Position numbers and translations under genes: made by a program. This document shows, piece by piece, positions 1 to 12,766 of a stretch of DNA of 64,000 bases. The first letter of the stretch is position 1, and each line of letters begins with the position of its first letter. The notes beneath the pieces are model-generated. The model saw only the letters and a program-made list of their open reading frames with translations, searched no databases and was not told the origin of the DNA. Source of the DNA: Trametes villosa (lineage: Eukaryota; Basidiomycota; Agaricomycetes; Polyporales; Polyporaceae); contig PUDQ02000066.1 of the NCBI GenBank assembly GCA_002964805.2, positions 1,240,001 to 1,304,000 on the forward strand, in the 5' to 3' direction.

Positions 1-399
1 GCGCACCTGCACCGGCCCGAGCAGATCGACAGCTTCCTGAACGCGATCCCGGAGATCCGCGCGGAGCGCGTCGAGCGCGTCATCCGCGCCGCGAACGGGA
101 ACATCTTCGCGGTCTCGCTCCCGCCGGGCGTCGCGGAGGCGCGCGACCGCGACCTGCGCGCCCGCGCGGAGCAGGGGATCCAGGGCCTCGGGGGTGTGGG
201 TGCGGGTGCGCGGGCGATCGGCTCGCAGACGAGCGACCAGATGATGCAGGCGATCGAGAGCATCTTCGCGTACGAGCCCGAGGACGCGGCGGACGATTGG
301 TGGGTGCAGTGGGGGCTCATGCAGGAGCGCGCGGCACGGATGGTCGTGTCGGACGCGGTGTCGGTGCATGTGAACGAGGACCTGCAGCAGGAGGATTGA
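1..399 (+). CDS. C-terminal end of an unrecognised protein (truncated by window start)
   Basis: An open frame runs from base 1 to a TGA ending at 399, giving about 132 residues with no start codon in the window. The segment is acidic and arginine/glutamate-rich, with a likely helical stretch in the first 55 residues and a Trp-Trp pair near residue 95. The codon use is GC-rich, like the recognised genes nearby, which supports real coding. I do not recognise a family. It could be the last exon of a spliced gene whose 5' part lies outside the window. Confidence 0.55.
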   Translation, partial: AHLHRPEQIDSFLNAIPEIRAERVERVIRAANGNIFAVSLPPGVAEARDRDLRARAEQGIQGLGGVGAGARAIGSQTSDQMMQAIESIFAYEPEDAADDWWVQWGLMQERAARMVVSDAVSVHVNEDLQQED

Positions 400-2254
400 G
401 CACGGTGGTCGTTATGTCGTTGGGGTTTCTTTGGTGCGCCTTTTCCCGGTCCTTCACCTTGGACGAGATCTTCCGACTGCCTTTGTTCGTGTCTGCTTTT
501 CCCGCCATCCTGCAGAGCGGGCTTTACCGTGCATACCTTCATGACCACTTTCCCCCTCCTTCTCTTTTTACCCGACCATCCTTCTTGCATTGTCTACTCA
601 TCCACCGCCTATCTATATCCCATCACATTGCATATTTATCCCAGATATCTTTCTGGCCGCATCCCCCCACACCCCGTTGTTGTCACTCGTCGTCGCATGT
701 ATGTTAGAGCATCCGTTGTTGCTATCCCTCATGACACTCACATCCTCCCCTCGAACTTCCCCGCTCCGCTACTGGTTGCCGAAATGTCTCTGCGTTGCGC
801 GTCGCGCGTCAGCGGCCCGGCGATGTCAGCTCTTCCTGCCCGCATCGATCCCGAGCCCTCGGGCGCACGCAAGCCCCGGGCGCGCAGCGGCGCCACATCA
901 GAGCGTCGCGCGCCGTCGTCGCGCCTCCCGATGCACACGGCGCGGAACCGTCCCAAGTCGGCCGCCACGCCGCCACGGGCGGCGGGGTCGCCGATCGCGC
1001 GCGGATCTGGGGCACAGATGTCTGTGCGCAGGAGCCAGATCCCTGTAGAGACCGGACGGCGGGCACGAGGCACGCGCGGGCGCGCGGGATCGTGGCCCAG
1101 GGGCCAGGGCGTTGGTGCGTGTAAATGGAACTGCAGGAGGCGCTTGGTAGCCTCGTGGCAGGCGGGCGGACGGGTGATGGGCTGTGATGGGTGCGGGACC
1201 GAGGGTGGCTTCATCGCGGGAGTCGCGGTGGTCAATTAAGCTTGGCTTGCTGTACATGACGCGGGAGGAGTCTGGAGAGGGTCTGGAGTAAAATATCTTG
1301 CGAAGCGTTCATGTATGCAAGATACTCGCCGCGCAAGTACGCATGTGATTGTTGTATGTTTGGTCTTGGCTTTTTTTGCTCCGCTTACAAGAGGTTCAGG
1401 ATATGACGAGGCGTGCAATACACCCCAGGCGTAGAGAAATCAGTACGGCGATCGATACTGAGGAGGGCGTATTTCAGTGCGCAAAATCTCCACATCCTCG
1501 CCAACTTCAAGAGGGCTCGAATCATCGTAGATTCAAACCACTCTTGGAGGGCATCGGGCATTTTGATAGCCTAGCTACCGTACCGTTCCTATTCAGCCGC
1601 TCTTTTCAGAGGTTTGAGGAACGGGAGCGCAGAGCATGCATGGCACACGAGCCAGGTCCGCGGCCGAGCTTGCGCCTGAAATATTGGGTGGGTGGTGTTA
1701 TTTGGAGGCTTGGCCACAGCTACTACTCCCCGGGTCAGTGTCATTCACAGCGCGCAGAGCGGTATAGTACGAGTATAGTGCCAAAGTACATTCAAGTTGT
1801 CGATGCCATGATGGTGGCGAGGAGGAGGAGCGTTAGCGCCCGGATCAGTCAGCAGTAGATCTTACTGTACATAGGCGCTTACTCAACGTTGCATCTTGTT
1901 CCAGATCAGTAATTGTCTCGACCTTGCGCGTGGATGACAGTCTTCATTATCGCTGCAGCGAGCGGGTCCTTACTGCAGTATTCATTGATGGATGCAAGTG
2001 ATCTTGCCTTGCAGCGCGATGTGTCATCGCCCAGATTGAGAACTTGGCCGAACTCGTCTCCTAGCAAGCACAAGCAGATAGCTGACAGATTCTACTGCAG
2101 GTGGAGGCTCGCACTCGTCACTAACAGAGCAGTCTGCCCTGTATGATGCTCAGAGGTATAAGAGGCACGCAGATGTCGTTGAGGAACATCACCCCGCATC
2201 CAGCACTCCCACAACTAACCCACCCACTCTCAACACATTATTTCTCGCATCGCA
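400..2254. other. Intergenic, no supported gene
   Basis: After the first stop the sequence becomes pyrimidine-rich (about 470-780), as expected for 3' UTR or promoter sequence. Several open frames of 100-240 codons overlap on both strands between 530 and 1260. They are low in complexity, rich in Arg/Pro/Ala, and have no splice-supported continuation. I see no RNA gene or mobile element here. Confidence 0.5.
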
Positions 2255-3637
2255 ATGTCTTCCGCTAAGACAACCATCTTCATCCTCGGTGCTACCGGTA
2301 AGCATATGCTCTCCCATGACTTCCAATGGGCATGAGCTCACATACCACGCCCAACAGGCTACATCGGCGGCTCTGTCCTGGAGCGTCTCCTTAAGCACCC
2401 GAAGGCCGCGTCCTTCGAGATCTCCGCCTTGGTGCGCTCCCCCGAGAAGGCCAAGCTCCTGAAGGAGAAGTTTGGCGTGAACGCGACGGTCGGAAGCCAC
2501 TCCGAGACCAACAAGCTTACCGCGCTCGCGGAGCAGGCCGACGTCGTTTTCTCCTGCGTACGTTCTGCCATGACGAGGCTACGGCATTGTGTACTAATTG
2601 TGTTTTATCCTTAGGCCGATTCCGATGACCTCGTCGCGATTGAAGCTATCTTCAGGGGTAGCAAGGCTCGGTTCGAGAAGACCGGCGTGAAGCCCATCCT
2701 CATCCACACGGTGAGCACCTGACGATACTCGGCACTCCGAAGAACATCTTTCTGACATGCCCTGTTCAGTCTGGCACTGGTCTTATTACCGACGAGGCGA
2801 AGGGCCTTTACGCGACTGAGAAGATCTGGCACGACTCGCGCCCGGAGGAGATCGAGTCTCTCCCCGACACCGCGTTCCACCGCAACGTCGATCTTCCTAT
2901 TGTCAACGCGGACAAGGAGGGTGTGTATAGATGCTGTTGATTGCGATACGCGAGAACTAACTAGTGTTCCAGGCTGGCTCCTTGGCTACATCATCCTGCC
3001 ATCTACCATCTACGGGCTCGCCACCGGGAAGCTCGTCGACGCGGGCGTGATCAACCGCCGCTCAGCGCAGATCCCGCTCCTGATCAAGCTCGGGATCGCG
3101 CGCGGCCAGGCCGGCGTAGTCGGGCAGGGCAAGTCCATCTGGAACAGCGTCCACATCGACGACAGTGCGTACATCCCCGCACCTCCTTCCAAATTCGCTG
3201 CCTTACGCATTTATCGCCAGTGGCGGACTTCTACCTGATCCTGTTCAACGAGGCGCTGGAGAAGCGGGAGGGCATCCCGCACGGCCGCGAGGGCTTCTAC
3301 TACACCGAGAACGGCGAGCACACGTGGTACGAGCTGTGCAAGACGATCGCGAAGGAGCTGCACGCGAAGGGCGTAAGCAAGACCGACGAGCCTACGACGT
3401 TCACCGACGAGGAGCTCATCAAGGGTGTCGGCAGCCTGGTGAGTATCGTCGGGTATGCGCTCTGTGAGGTAGCGTTCTGACGGTCTGGCATTGTAGGCTG
3501 GAGCGAACCTCGCGCTCGGGTCGAACTCGCGCGCTCGTGGTGAGCAGGCGCGAACGCTTGGGTGGAAGCCGAAGTACACCACCCAGGACCTGTTCGCGAG
3601 CATCAAGCCTGAAGTCGAGGTCGCGTTGAAGGCGTAG
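2255..3637 (+). CDS. NAD(P)-binding atypical SDR / NmrA-like protein
   Basis: Seven exons (2255-2297, 2358-2557, 2615-2710, 2770-2920, 2973-3164, 3221-3438, 3497-3637) join in frame to about 346 aa. The N-terminus carries the Rossmann glycine motif GATGYIGG, interrupted by intron 1, followed by a strand-helix pattern typical of extended or atypical short-chain dehydrogenases. The call is a soluble NAD(P)H-binding protein of the NmrA/epimerase type. Members act as reductases, epimerases or redox-sensing regulators, and the substrate cannot be told from sequence. I see no clear catalytic YxxxK in the usual place, which fits the atypical class. Introns are 50-60 nt with GT..AG ends. It stands alone, with no co-directed partner close by. 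Confidence 0.8.
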
Positions 3638-4168
3638 ATTGCGGTGTCTGCATAATTGGCTTGGACTGTTTGTAGCATAGTATACCTGGGCGGAATCCAC
3701 GTTTCGAGAACATCGGTTTGTTCGCGTTTACTGGTTTGTATACCGGCATTCCGTGGATTGTACTCATGGCCCGATCTACCAAATTCCTGCGGGGACCATA
3801 CGTATCCCGCCCCATATCGCGTACAAGGCTATGTATTAAGGAACTTCAGAAGAATCCCCACTTTCGCCTAAGGGGTATCGGGTGGGCGACAGCTCATTGT
3901 GCTCCCTCCCAATGTGGTCCTCGAGAGACATTCGTTGAACAACACAATCGTATTTTGAAGGTACAGCTCATTCAAACAAGATACATCACTGTTATTTCGT
4001 TCTTTCGTCCACCTCCGATCTTTACCCCTTTCGCCGCCCCCTCAGCGCGTGGGCTCGAACAGCTCGAGTGCCACCATGCGGTTCCTACCACGCGCTATTA
4101 GTATCAAGAACGTCGTATGCAGAGGGAGACAGTGGACGTACTCGAGACACGTCCTGAGAACTAGTCCT
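3638..4168. other. Convergent intergenic region
   Basis: This 530 bp separates the ends of the plus-strand SDR gene and the minus-strand KEP1 gene, so it should hold both 3' UTRs. It is less GC-rich than the genes. Open frames here are short and have no recognisable domains. Confidence 0.5.
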
Positions 4169-6024
4169 CTAGTCGAGCTCCTCGCCGCGCTTGACGATGC
4201 AGCGCTTGTCGAGCGCGCCATCGACGGACCTCACCTGCCACCTGTTGGAGGCCCACGAGGGTCCGCAGGCCTCGACGCTGTCCTCGCTACGCTTCCAGTT
4301 GGGGGCACCAAGGGGAGGAGCATCCTCGGTCTCCTCGCGCTTGCGGGTCCAGAGCGTGTGCCAGACGGGGGGCAACGGCGCGTCGACCGCCTCCTCGCCG
4401 CGCTTCCAGTTAGGAGCCCCGAGAGGGGGAGCGGCCTCGTCCTCCTCGCGCTTGCGAGTCCAAAGTGTATGCCAGACGGGCGGTAGGGGCGAGACAGCCT
4501 CCTCCTCGCGCTTGACGATGCAGCGCTTTTCCAGCGTACCGTCGGCGCGCTTCACCTGCCAGGTGTAACCGGACCACGAGGGACCACAGGCCTCAATGGT
4601 GTCTTCGCTGCGCTTCTCCTCAGCCTCCTCGCGCTTGCGAGTCCAGAGGGTGTGCCAGACGGGAGGGAGAGGGGCATCGGCCGCCTCCTCGCCGCGCTTG
4701 CGGGTCCAGAGAGTGTGCCAGACGGGAGGAAGGGGGGAGACAGCGTCTTCCTCACGCTTGACAATGCAGCGCTTCTCGAGCGTGCCGTCATCGCGCTTCA
4801 CCTGCCAAGTGTAACCGGACCACGAGGGACCGCAAGCCTCGATGCTGTCCTCGCTGCGCTTCTCCTCAGCCACCTCGCGCTTGCGAGTCCAAAGAGTGTG
4901 CCAGACCGGAGGGAGGGGGGAGACGGCCTCTGCTTCCTTTTCACGCTTCACGATGCAGCGCTTCTCCAGCGAGCCATCGACAGACCGCACCTGCCACTTG
5001 TTAGCGGCCCATGTGGGACCACAGGCCTCGATGGTGTCCTCGCCACGAGCTTCGAGAGAAGCGGCGTCCTCAACCTCCTCGCGCTTGCGGGTCCAGAGTG
5101 TGTGCCAGACAGGCGGAAGGGGAGTAACGGCGTCAGCCTCCTCGCTGCGCTTCCAGTTGGGAGCGCCAAGCGGGGGAGCAGCCTCAGCGCTCTCTTCGCG
5201 CTTGCGAGTCCAGAGGGTATGCCAGACAGGCTGGATGTTGCTCACGACATCGTCATCGCCCTAGCATGATACAGTTAGCATGCGAATTCGTACAGTATCA
5301 TTGAGATGAGCTGAGCTACCTTGGGTTGCTCGGCGCGCTTGCCGAAGACGCTGGGCGCGAAGGTGCGGGTAGCGCGGTTGTACGGCTGGACAGCAAAACG
5401 ATACCATCGTCAGCACTGTACCATATGATAATGAGATTAGTAGAACATACCGAGGCGATGGCGATGTACGGCGCGCTCCCTTCCTCGCCGGTGGCGTCGC
5501 GGAAGTGAGTAAGATGGCCGCAGCGCGAGCAGTAGACGTCGTGCCCAAGCTTCTTCGGGGAGTTCCCGAGCTTCAGGGACTCGACGATGAACTCGGGCGA
5601 GTGCACACCACGAGCGAGAGCTGTAAAGACCCTGATGCGAAGGCGACCATCAGCATCACGGTAAAAGAGCCGAAGTCAAGCTATTTACCAGTCGACGAAC
5701 TCGGTCTGCTTGCCGCAGATGGAGCAGTGGCGAGGGGGGCCGGTCACCTTGGTGGCAATGAGCCCAGTCTCGAGATACTCGGGCCCAAGGAGCTCGACGA
5801 GACGGTTCTCCTCGTCTTGGGAGATCATCATCTCGTAGACGGGGCTCTTGCCGAGCACGTCCTGCGAGACGGTCGCGAGTCCGGCGGTCGACCTGGCAGA
5901 CGTCTGGTTGGATGGTTAGACATAGCTCGTCACCATGAAGCATGATGAGCAGGCTCACCGTGACCACGGCGGCGAGGACATGGAGGAAGAGCGAGTAGAA
6001 CGCGACGTTGCGAATGCCGATCAT
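4169..6024 (-). CDS. KEP1: secreted Kex2-type repeat-peptide precursor
   Basis: Five exons (5959-6024, 5689-5903, 5451-5631, 5320-5385, 4169-5260) give about 539 aa. Exon 1 is a 22-residue hydrophobic signal peptide. Exons 2-3 form a pro-domain with CSICGK and CSRCGH (two CxxC pairs). Exon 5 is one uninterrupted run of peptides separated by Lys-Arg: seven copies of PVWHTLWTRKR, three of PLGAPNWKR, and four of a Cys module (ACGPxW....WQV followed by KRCIVKR). Acidic spacers (EE, SE, GE) begin most peptides. Lys-Arg is the known site of Kex2, so a secretory precursor is inferred. The C-terminus (GEELD) has no CaaX box, unlike basidiomycete pheromones. KEP2 and KEP3 are paralogues. The function of the peptides is unknown. 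Confidence 0.85.
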
Positions 6025-6117
6025 CTTGTCTGTCGGCCGATGGGGATTTCGCGAGTGTAGAGAGAGCAGGAGGAGGGGGCTCGGCTGGCCGCTTGAGGTT
6101 TCCTTCCATCTTCCCCG

Positions 6118-6126
6118 CTTTTAAAG
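6118..6126 (-). promoter_or_regulatory. TATA-like box of KEP1
   Basis: CTTTAAAAG on the minus strand lies about 97 nt before the KEP1 start codon, the same distance as the TATAAAA boxes of KEP2 and KEP3. Between box and start is a CTCAAGCG..CAGCCGA stretch that resembles the 5' leaders of the other two genes. Confidence 0.55.
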
Positions 6127-8841
6127 ACGAAGTCCGTGCCTGAGATTCTACAACCATTCGGCATATCGCACGATAGCCATGGCGCTCCCCAACCTCGTAG
6201 CATCGTGGTTGGACTCGGGTGTCGTGCGAATCGCGCATGAGGTCGCACCAACGACATTCGGGCCATTCCATCAACGAGAATGGTCATGGAGTGATCAGTG
6301 AAGAGCACGCCTGCCGACGGCTGCGGCCCGTCGCGACAAAGATAGCGATGTCACCGGCGATGTAACGGCGTTGAGCACACGAGGGTACTGTAGTCCGGAC
6401 CTGACGACGCTGAGACCACATCCAGACCCTCGAAAAAAGTTGGAACTCACCGGTGCACCACATGTGGAAAAACAGAAATAAGAGCACGTTGCGTCCGGAG
6501 AAAGACCGTGTTGCTCGTGGACGTGCGGTGCTTCAGGCACTTTTTCGATGTCTAGTATGATCCGTTCCATAAGTCTGCGGCTTTGAGGCACAACCAGAAA
6601 AATCGGCTGCCACTTTAGCGACATTGCGTCAGGTACGAGCCGAGGCTATGTCAGGTTAACAGTGTTCAACGACACAACTGTATAATGAATAACTGTCCCG
6701 CGACAACGTATCAAATGTTCGCTGATGCGTACACGACTGCCATTGGAGTCCGGCGCCGCGGGCTGCGTCGAGATGATGAGGGCCTAGAAGTGTTGAACGA
6801 CGGCAAGCTGTCGGTTGTGCTTCGACTTCTATCCTGAGCGATGTGCTGGGAGATGCTCGGTAGCGGTTGTCGTATGCGCATCGTGCCTCAGGCTTCCCAG
6901 AGTCTACGACGGGAGACTGATGTGTCTCGTAGCCACATCGGCCCACCGGTCACGAGTAACGGTCCCACCGTTGTGGCGGAGGCCCCCACATGCTGTTTCA
7001 GGCTGTATCTTAGAATGTGCTCAGAGAGTGACCCTCAGAAAAGTCTCATTCTCGGACACTGGGGCCATGAGCAAGACTGGGTGGAAACGCTGACAGTCGA
7101 CCGACATACCACGTTTCATTCCAACCCATGTGGTGGGTGGAGTTGAGGCTTGATTATCAGCTCTGTCTGAGAACATGCCTTGAGCGATACGCTGGAAGAT
7201 AGTTTTGAATTGCCGTGCCAGGCCGTCTATGCGCAAAGAGTGGTTCAGGTACAAGCAGTGAAAGCGGCAGGCAACCTGTGTAGCCGCGTCGCCCGATTTG
7301 GTGGGGTAGATGAGGCGGGCGTCTATGCAGTCTACTGCCGGCGGGCGATGCAAGCTCGTTCTTCCTCCCGTCTTCCATCTCTTCCGCGGCGACGCAGTGT
7401 AGATCTCAGAGTCACAGTCACCCGGTCTCAGATAAGGCACCGCGGCTTGTGGGAAATGTCTATGGCTGGTGAAGCTGCACCATCTAAATCTTCGCCACAC
7501 AATAACCCTTGGGTTTTGGTCAAGAAAAATAGGCTCCTTCACCGAACTCGGAGTCTCCTGCAACACCAGCTTGCGCTCCATCCAAGCATCGGCATGAATT
7601 AGCCTGTTGCTGCGTGGTATGGGGTAAGGGAAGACGAACCGCTCTTCTGTAGCTCCCCTGGCACGCGACCTTCCAACCTCCAGGAACATAACCCCGACGA
7701 TGCGGGGCCACATGGGAGCCTTCCATCAAACCAGCGCACCTCCCGCGCCAGCATAGGATATGAGACCCATGAAGATCAAACCTCCCGGCCCTGGCTTTTC
7801 GCTCGGGCTGGTACCTCGACTCTATGACCGGGTGAGTCCCGAGCCGCTTCGTAGCATGTGTCGTGTGCTGAGCAACAATCTCAGCGGCCGCCTTCTCGCT
7901 CACTCAGCTCCGTGGGGGGCTTAGCCGGCTAGCTAATACTTTGTAACCCCGAGAAACGATGTGCCGCCTCTATCTCCTATCTTCGGGGACATCACCGGCA
8001 ACCACAACTCCCGGCTAGAGAAGGCATAGGTTTCCGGTTGTATTGACTCGACGACCCTTGTTCTCGGAGAGGAATATGCAATCCTACTGCCGTGCTCTGG
8101 CCCTGGGGCTACGGCCTGCTCAATGTCGGAGCGCTCTATGGCACGGGCTCGTCGGCGGGCTGTCGCGTTGTCTCAGTCTGTGGAATTGCAGCTTGGAGCG
8201 CGAGAACGATGCCAGGCTCACCGCTTCCCTCATCTGCATTCGACGTCCTCACTCTTGCTGTCTGATGCTCTATTGTATTCATCTGGCCCTCGACTGTGAC
8301 TCTTCGCTGTGCATGCTATCGACTACCCTAGTATCGCTATCCCCGCCTCTGTGAGAATCTTCGAGCCATCTCGCGTTTCCCATGCACCCCAGCAGCGCGG
8401 CGTGTTCGTTTGTCGAATCCACGCGGACCTCTCAAGTTCAAGAAACCTAGCTTCGAGTACCATGTCCTCAGATCGTACCCGTTCCGCACGATCCGATAGC
8501 AATGCGTATATACATGCGTATGGTGCCTTGTTTACGAGCGAGAATGATGCTCTGAATGTCACCGGTACGTGCATCGCGACAAGTCAGGGTTAATGTACGC
8601 CTCTTTCCTTGTACAAACACTCCGCTGAACGAGATCCAAAGCCACAAATTGACCTCAGTCGACCAGAGCAAACCTTTCGCCACCTTTAGGAACGGCTTGA
8701 GGTTGCGTGCTGCCACCGTTGTCCCTACGAGGTATCCGCGGCCCGGCCAAACCGGATGAATGACCAAGTCCCGCGCAGCAGTTCCTGTCGAACCGCCGGT
8801 TTCGTTCCAGTTCAGGTTCAACGTCAACCACGGTCACCGCG
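6127..8841. other. Long intergenic region without a supported gene
   Basis: About 2.7 kb of lower-GC sequence between KEP1 and the metallo-beta-lactamase gene. The longest frame is 230 codons on the minus strand (7021-7713). It has no recognisable motif, no clear promoter and no repeat partner. Nothing else here looks like a gene, RNA or transposon. Confidence 0.45.
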
Positions 8842-10291
8842 ATGGGTAGGGATGAAGTCAAAGTCGTGGATAAGCTCACGATCACCTTCGTGGTCGACAA
8901 CTGCATAGAATGGTTATTATCCGCAATGCTTACACCCCCGATCCCACCATTCGTTTGCGGATGCTAACCAGGTTGACATTACTACAGGATGACCAGATTC
9001 CCGGCGGGATTCATACTCGAGGTACCACAACACCTATCCCGCCCGGACGTGCCGATAGATCCCATAACGGGCGTGCCGTTCGTGGATCTCGAGAACTACT
9101 GTTGCGGTACGCGTCTCCGTGATCTACAGATCTTCGTCCTTGAAACTCACACGAGACACAGGAGCGCACGGGTTCTCCGCACTCATTGTGAGTGAAATGA
9201 GGGAGCTCCCCCCGATGCACGCTCAACATTTCTATCTCAGGAAACGGAGGTGGAAGGCTCAGAGCCCCACCTCACGCTCTTCGACACCGGGCCTGACTCA
9301 CGCGCGATCATCCGCAACATCGACGCGCTCCAGGTCCCCGTCGCGCGCATCGAGCGCATCATCCTCTCGCACTGGCACTGCGACCACAGCGGCGGCATGC
9401 TCGCCCTCCTCCGCCACCGCCTCGCTTCCGTGCCACCGGATACTCCCGCATGCGTGGTCGACCTGCACCCAGATCGCCCACTCGCGCGCGGGATTGCTGC
9501 GCGCGGGAGCGGGGTGATTCTCGGACGGCTCCCCCCAGACCCGACGTTCGCGGAGCTCGAGGCGGTAGGCGGAGTCGTCGAGACGCACAGCGAGGGACAC
9601 GCCGTCGCAGGCGGCACGGTGTGGGTGAGCGGGGAAATCCCGCGCGTGACGCACTTCGAGGGCGGGCTGCCGAGCGGGGTTCGCTGGGTGGAGCGGGACG
9701 GGAAGGGTGGGTGGGTAAAGGAGGAGGTGCGTGTGCCGCGGACCTGCCAGGGATGCGGCTTAGTGTTGACTGAATGAGGTTTGTCAAGGATATCATGGAC
9801 GAACGGTATGCGGCGGTTGATGTCGTCGGGAAGGGCCTGGTCATATTCTCGGCGTGAGTCGGATTCCATGGTATTGCTCTCGACCTCGGAACGTGGTGTG
9901 CCTAACACGCTTTCAGGTGTTCGCATGCCGGCATCGTCAACGTCGTCAAGGACGCGGTGGAGAAGTTCGCGCGCCCTGTGTACATGGTATGGTCCTGCTT
10001 ATCTGCTTGGATGTCTGTTTGCGCGTATGTGTTTACCGTTGATTCTCGTAGATTGTCGGCGGTCTCCATCTCGCAGGGACGGAGCTGGTGGAACGCATAC
10101 CGCCCACCGTGGACTATCTCGCGAACAAGATGCGGCCGTCGCCGACATATGTGCTCCCCATGCACTGTACGGGCTTTGAGGCGAAGGTTGCATTGGAGGA
10201 TGCACTCGGAGAGGGGTGTGTTCCTGCCGGTGTCGGCATCAAGGTGATAGTGGAGGGTACGCCTGCAACAGAGCGCATGATCCAACGTTAG
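8842..10291 (+). CDS. Metallo-beta-lactamase-fold hydrolase
   Basis: Seven exons (8842-8912, 8988-9106, 9162-9187, 9241-9726, 9789-9853, 9917-9986, 10052-10291) give about 358 aa. The zinc-binding signature HWHCDHSGG sits near residue 115. Later ligands are a CSHAG motif and a GGLHL motif, with a final MHCTG. The N-terminal VDNCIEW and LFDTGP motifs match the MJ0888-like / dihydropterin-synthase-like branch of the superfamily. The reaction is probably hydrolysis or phosphate transfer, substrate unknown. Exon 3 is only 26 nt, but it is needed to restore the conserved AHGFSALI stretch, which supports this splicing. The start is chosen because the downstream exon needs the DNCIEW segment. There is no operon-like neighbour. 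Confidence 0.85.
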
Positions 10292-10635
10292 TATTGGCGG
10301 CAATTTTATAGTGATGAATTGTACATTAGTGTAGGTTAGAAGCGCACAAATATTGGTGAAGTCTCTCGTGCCAGCGATGCTCGAGCCTCGAGGTAGCGGC
10401 GGGAGCGCCAAGGAGAGTGCGCCCATGTCCATGTATGGGCATGCGGCGGCTTCCCACGCCCCTCGGCTGTTTGTCATTGGCCGAACTCCGGACACCCGAT
10501 TGGGCGGGCCGGCGGGAGTGCGTCAGCGAATTTTCCCCGCGCGTCCATGGGCGCCTAGCAGCCGTGCTTACTTGACCGCGTTCTGCGACGTTCCCGTCCT
10601 TCAGCTCGTCCTCTTCGTCTTCTGCCAGCCACACG
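10292..10635. other. Intergenic spacer with MIA40 promoter region
   Basis: 344 bp between the hydrolase stop and the MIA40 start. The last 60 bp are pyrimidine-rich (cgtcctcttcgtcttctg), as in many fungal core promoters that lack a TATA box. No other feature is seen. Confidence 0.4.
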
Positions 10636-11526
10636 ATGTTCAGGACATTCGCCAACGCTTCTATGCGGCGCTCGCTGCACACCGCCTCGCGTGTGGCCGC
10701 GCCAGCGCGTCCCGCGCGTATGCGCGCAGCCCTGGGAGCCTCTGCCGTGGCGGCTTCGTACTTCGTCTGGAGCTCCTGGAATGGCGAGAGGATAGCGTTG
10801 GACGCGCCGTCGTCATGTAAGCCTATATCTCGTATGAATGTATGCGCAATATGGCTTCATAACAAGCACGCACCCAGCATCCAAGCAGATCCCGCTGACA
10901 CCGAAGTCCTCTGCGTCCCCGGAGGCCATCTCGCACTCGTCCTCCACCGCGCCCGAACACGAGCCCTCGTTGCCCAAGCCCCCTAAGCCCTCGCCTGCAG
11001 ACACACCTGCGCCTGAGGGCGAGGCCGCGCCTGCCCCTACGGGCGAGGCGGAGGCTGAAGAGGGCGAGAGCAGCGGCGGGGCCGGCGGCGCATTCAACCC
11101 CGAGACGGGTGAGATCAACTGGGACTGCCCGTGCTTGGGCGGGATGGCGCACGGGCCGTGCGGGCTGCAGTTCCGCGAGGCGTTTTCGTGCTTTGTGTTC
11201 TCCGAGGCGGAGCCGAAGGGCATCGACTGCGTCGAGAAGTTCAAGGCGATGCAGGAGTGCTTCAGGGAGCACCCAGACGTGTATGGCGATGGTGAGTGCA
11301 GCGCATTGTCTCTTGAATTGGACAGGATGTTCATGGGATGCTGGTAGACATCATGAACGACGATGATGACGAGGAGCTCCCGCCTCTGGTGGACGCTGCG
11401 CCTAGCGCGGAGACGGCCGAGATCCCGACGCAGGCGGCGTCCCCGTCACCGCAGGCCGAGTCTGCAGCTGCGTCCAGTCCGAAGAGCAAGCCCCGGTCCT
11501 CCACGTCCACGCCCACCTCGGCATAA
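10636..11526 (+). CDS. MIA40: Mitochondrial intermembrane-space import protein Mia40/Tim40
   Basis: Three exons (10636-10816, 10878-11291, 11348-11526) give 257 aa. The first 30 residues are an Arg/Ser-rich mitochondrial presequence. A short membrane anchor (about residues 33-50) follows, then a Pro/Glu-rich linker. The core has the redox-active CPC (WDCPCLGG) and the twin CX9C pairs in [13 protein letters not shown] and [15 protein letters not shown]. These are the hallmark residues of Mia40, which oxidises imported CX3C/CX9C proteins together with Erv1. The anchor plus linker layout matches fungal rather than animal Mia40. Intron 2 interrupts the conserved YGDDI stretch just after the second CX9C helix. 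The C-terminal tail is acidic and then Ser/Pro-rich. Confidence 0.95.
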
Positions 11527-12766
11527 CTATTATAGTCATAGAGCTAAAAGTAATACTCTAGCACGGACGCTAATACACCGCAGCCTATTGCACCACTCTC
11601 TTCCGCTGATAGAGTGCACGCGGCGTTCGATTGGCGGTTATGGCTCGGGTGAACCGTCGTATCGGTGACTTTCATACAGGTTGGACAGCATGTCAATCAG
11701 TTACCGGCCGGCATTCGTTCATGGCAACTTCATGGCTGAAGAAGAGAGCGGCGGGGATGTTCATGAACTTCGCGCATTTACGGTGGTCGAAGGACCAGAA
11801 TGCGTCGAGCGAAGCTGAAAGATTGCGCGCGGCTCAAACATTGAGGTAGTATAACGGCATTGTCATATTGGGTGCAGTCCTATGACTTTCACTCACAATT
11901 CTCCGGGACGCTCGCAGGAAATGACCCTTCTACGGAGCACGCACGCACGCACGCACCCGTCATCCGACCCTATCACAAGAGCTTTTACAGCCTTCGGGGC
12001 CGACTCCCGCGATACCAGAGAGGGCTGCATCGATTCCAGTGGGAAAGCAGAGCACGATGGGTGTCCCGATCTCCCAAAGATGCCGGTCCTGTGAACGCGC
12101 GAGACGATAGGGGGCCGCAAGAGGCAGAGATCGGCCGCTGCGGTGGTACGCAGCGAGTAGCTTCTGTCCGACAGACTTTCTAGACGAGAGAGTATGAGGC
12201 GCAGCAGGGCGGTCGGAGAGCGCGCGCTCGAGCTGCCCGAGGATCAGTCGCCCGAGTGTCGAAAACAAAGGGAATGCCATGGATGCTTGGCGCATATAAT
12301 TGCATAGCCCCGAGACGGAGATGGTCGTGAGCAAGCTGTGGGCGTCGGTGGGATTATGAAGAGCGTGATTGCGGGCGTGCAGGCGGAAGACATGAGGCAG
12401 AGGAGGCGAGGAGGACGAGAACGAGTTTTTTGACTTTGCCGGGGGGTCGAAATTCCTTCTTCGGGTACAAGCGCCGGCGAGCGCTTCCCCGCTCGTCGTC
12501 GACCCCGACGTCGACTTCATACCACCACCATCCCCCGCTCTCTTTATGTCTTGCTCGGTGCGTCCCGCCCCCCGCCGCGCGAGCACCTCTGACTGATCGC
12601 GCGCATCTTACAGCGTTCGGGCAACCCCATCTACCCAAGGTCCGCGCGCATCCGCTGCTGTGCCACGCACGTCGTAATCCAAGCCTTCTTACAGCCCCCG
12701 AGGTGCATTCGAGCCCCACCCCGCACCTGCGCCTGCGCCTGCGCCTGAGCCGGACAGTCACACCCC
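11527..12766. other. Intergenic region upstream of the Sec7/PH gene
   Basis: About 1.2 kb. The proximal 300 bp are rich in C and T with repeated ctgcgcctgcgcctgcgcctg (12725-12745), a short triplet-like microsatellite before the start codon. Overlapping frames on both strands are Arg/Pro-rich and unsupported. There is a short acgcacgcacgcacgc tract at about 11938-11955. Confidence 0.4.

Noticed and set aside
529..1239. 236-codon plus-strand frame and overlapping frames on both strands
   Set aside because: The region is Arg/Pro/Ser-rich in every frame and looks like UTR or spacer. No splice-supported extension.
7021..7713. 230-codon minus-strand frame
   Set aside because: No motif, no conserved composition, no repeat partner and no clear promoter. 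Open frames of this size occur by chance in such sequence.
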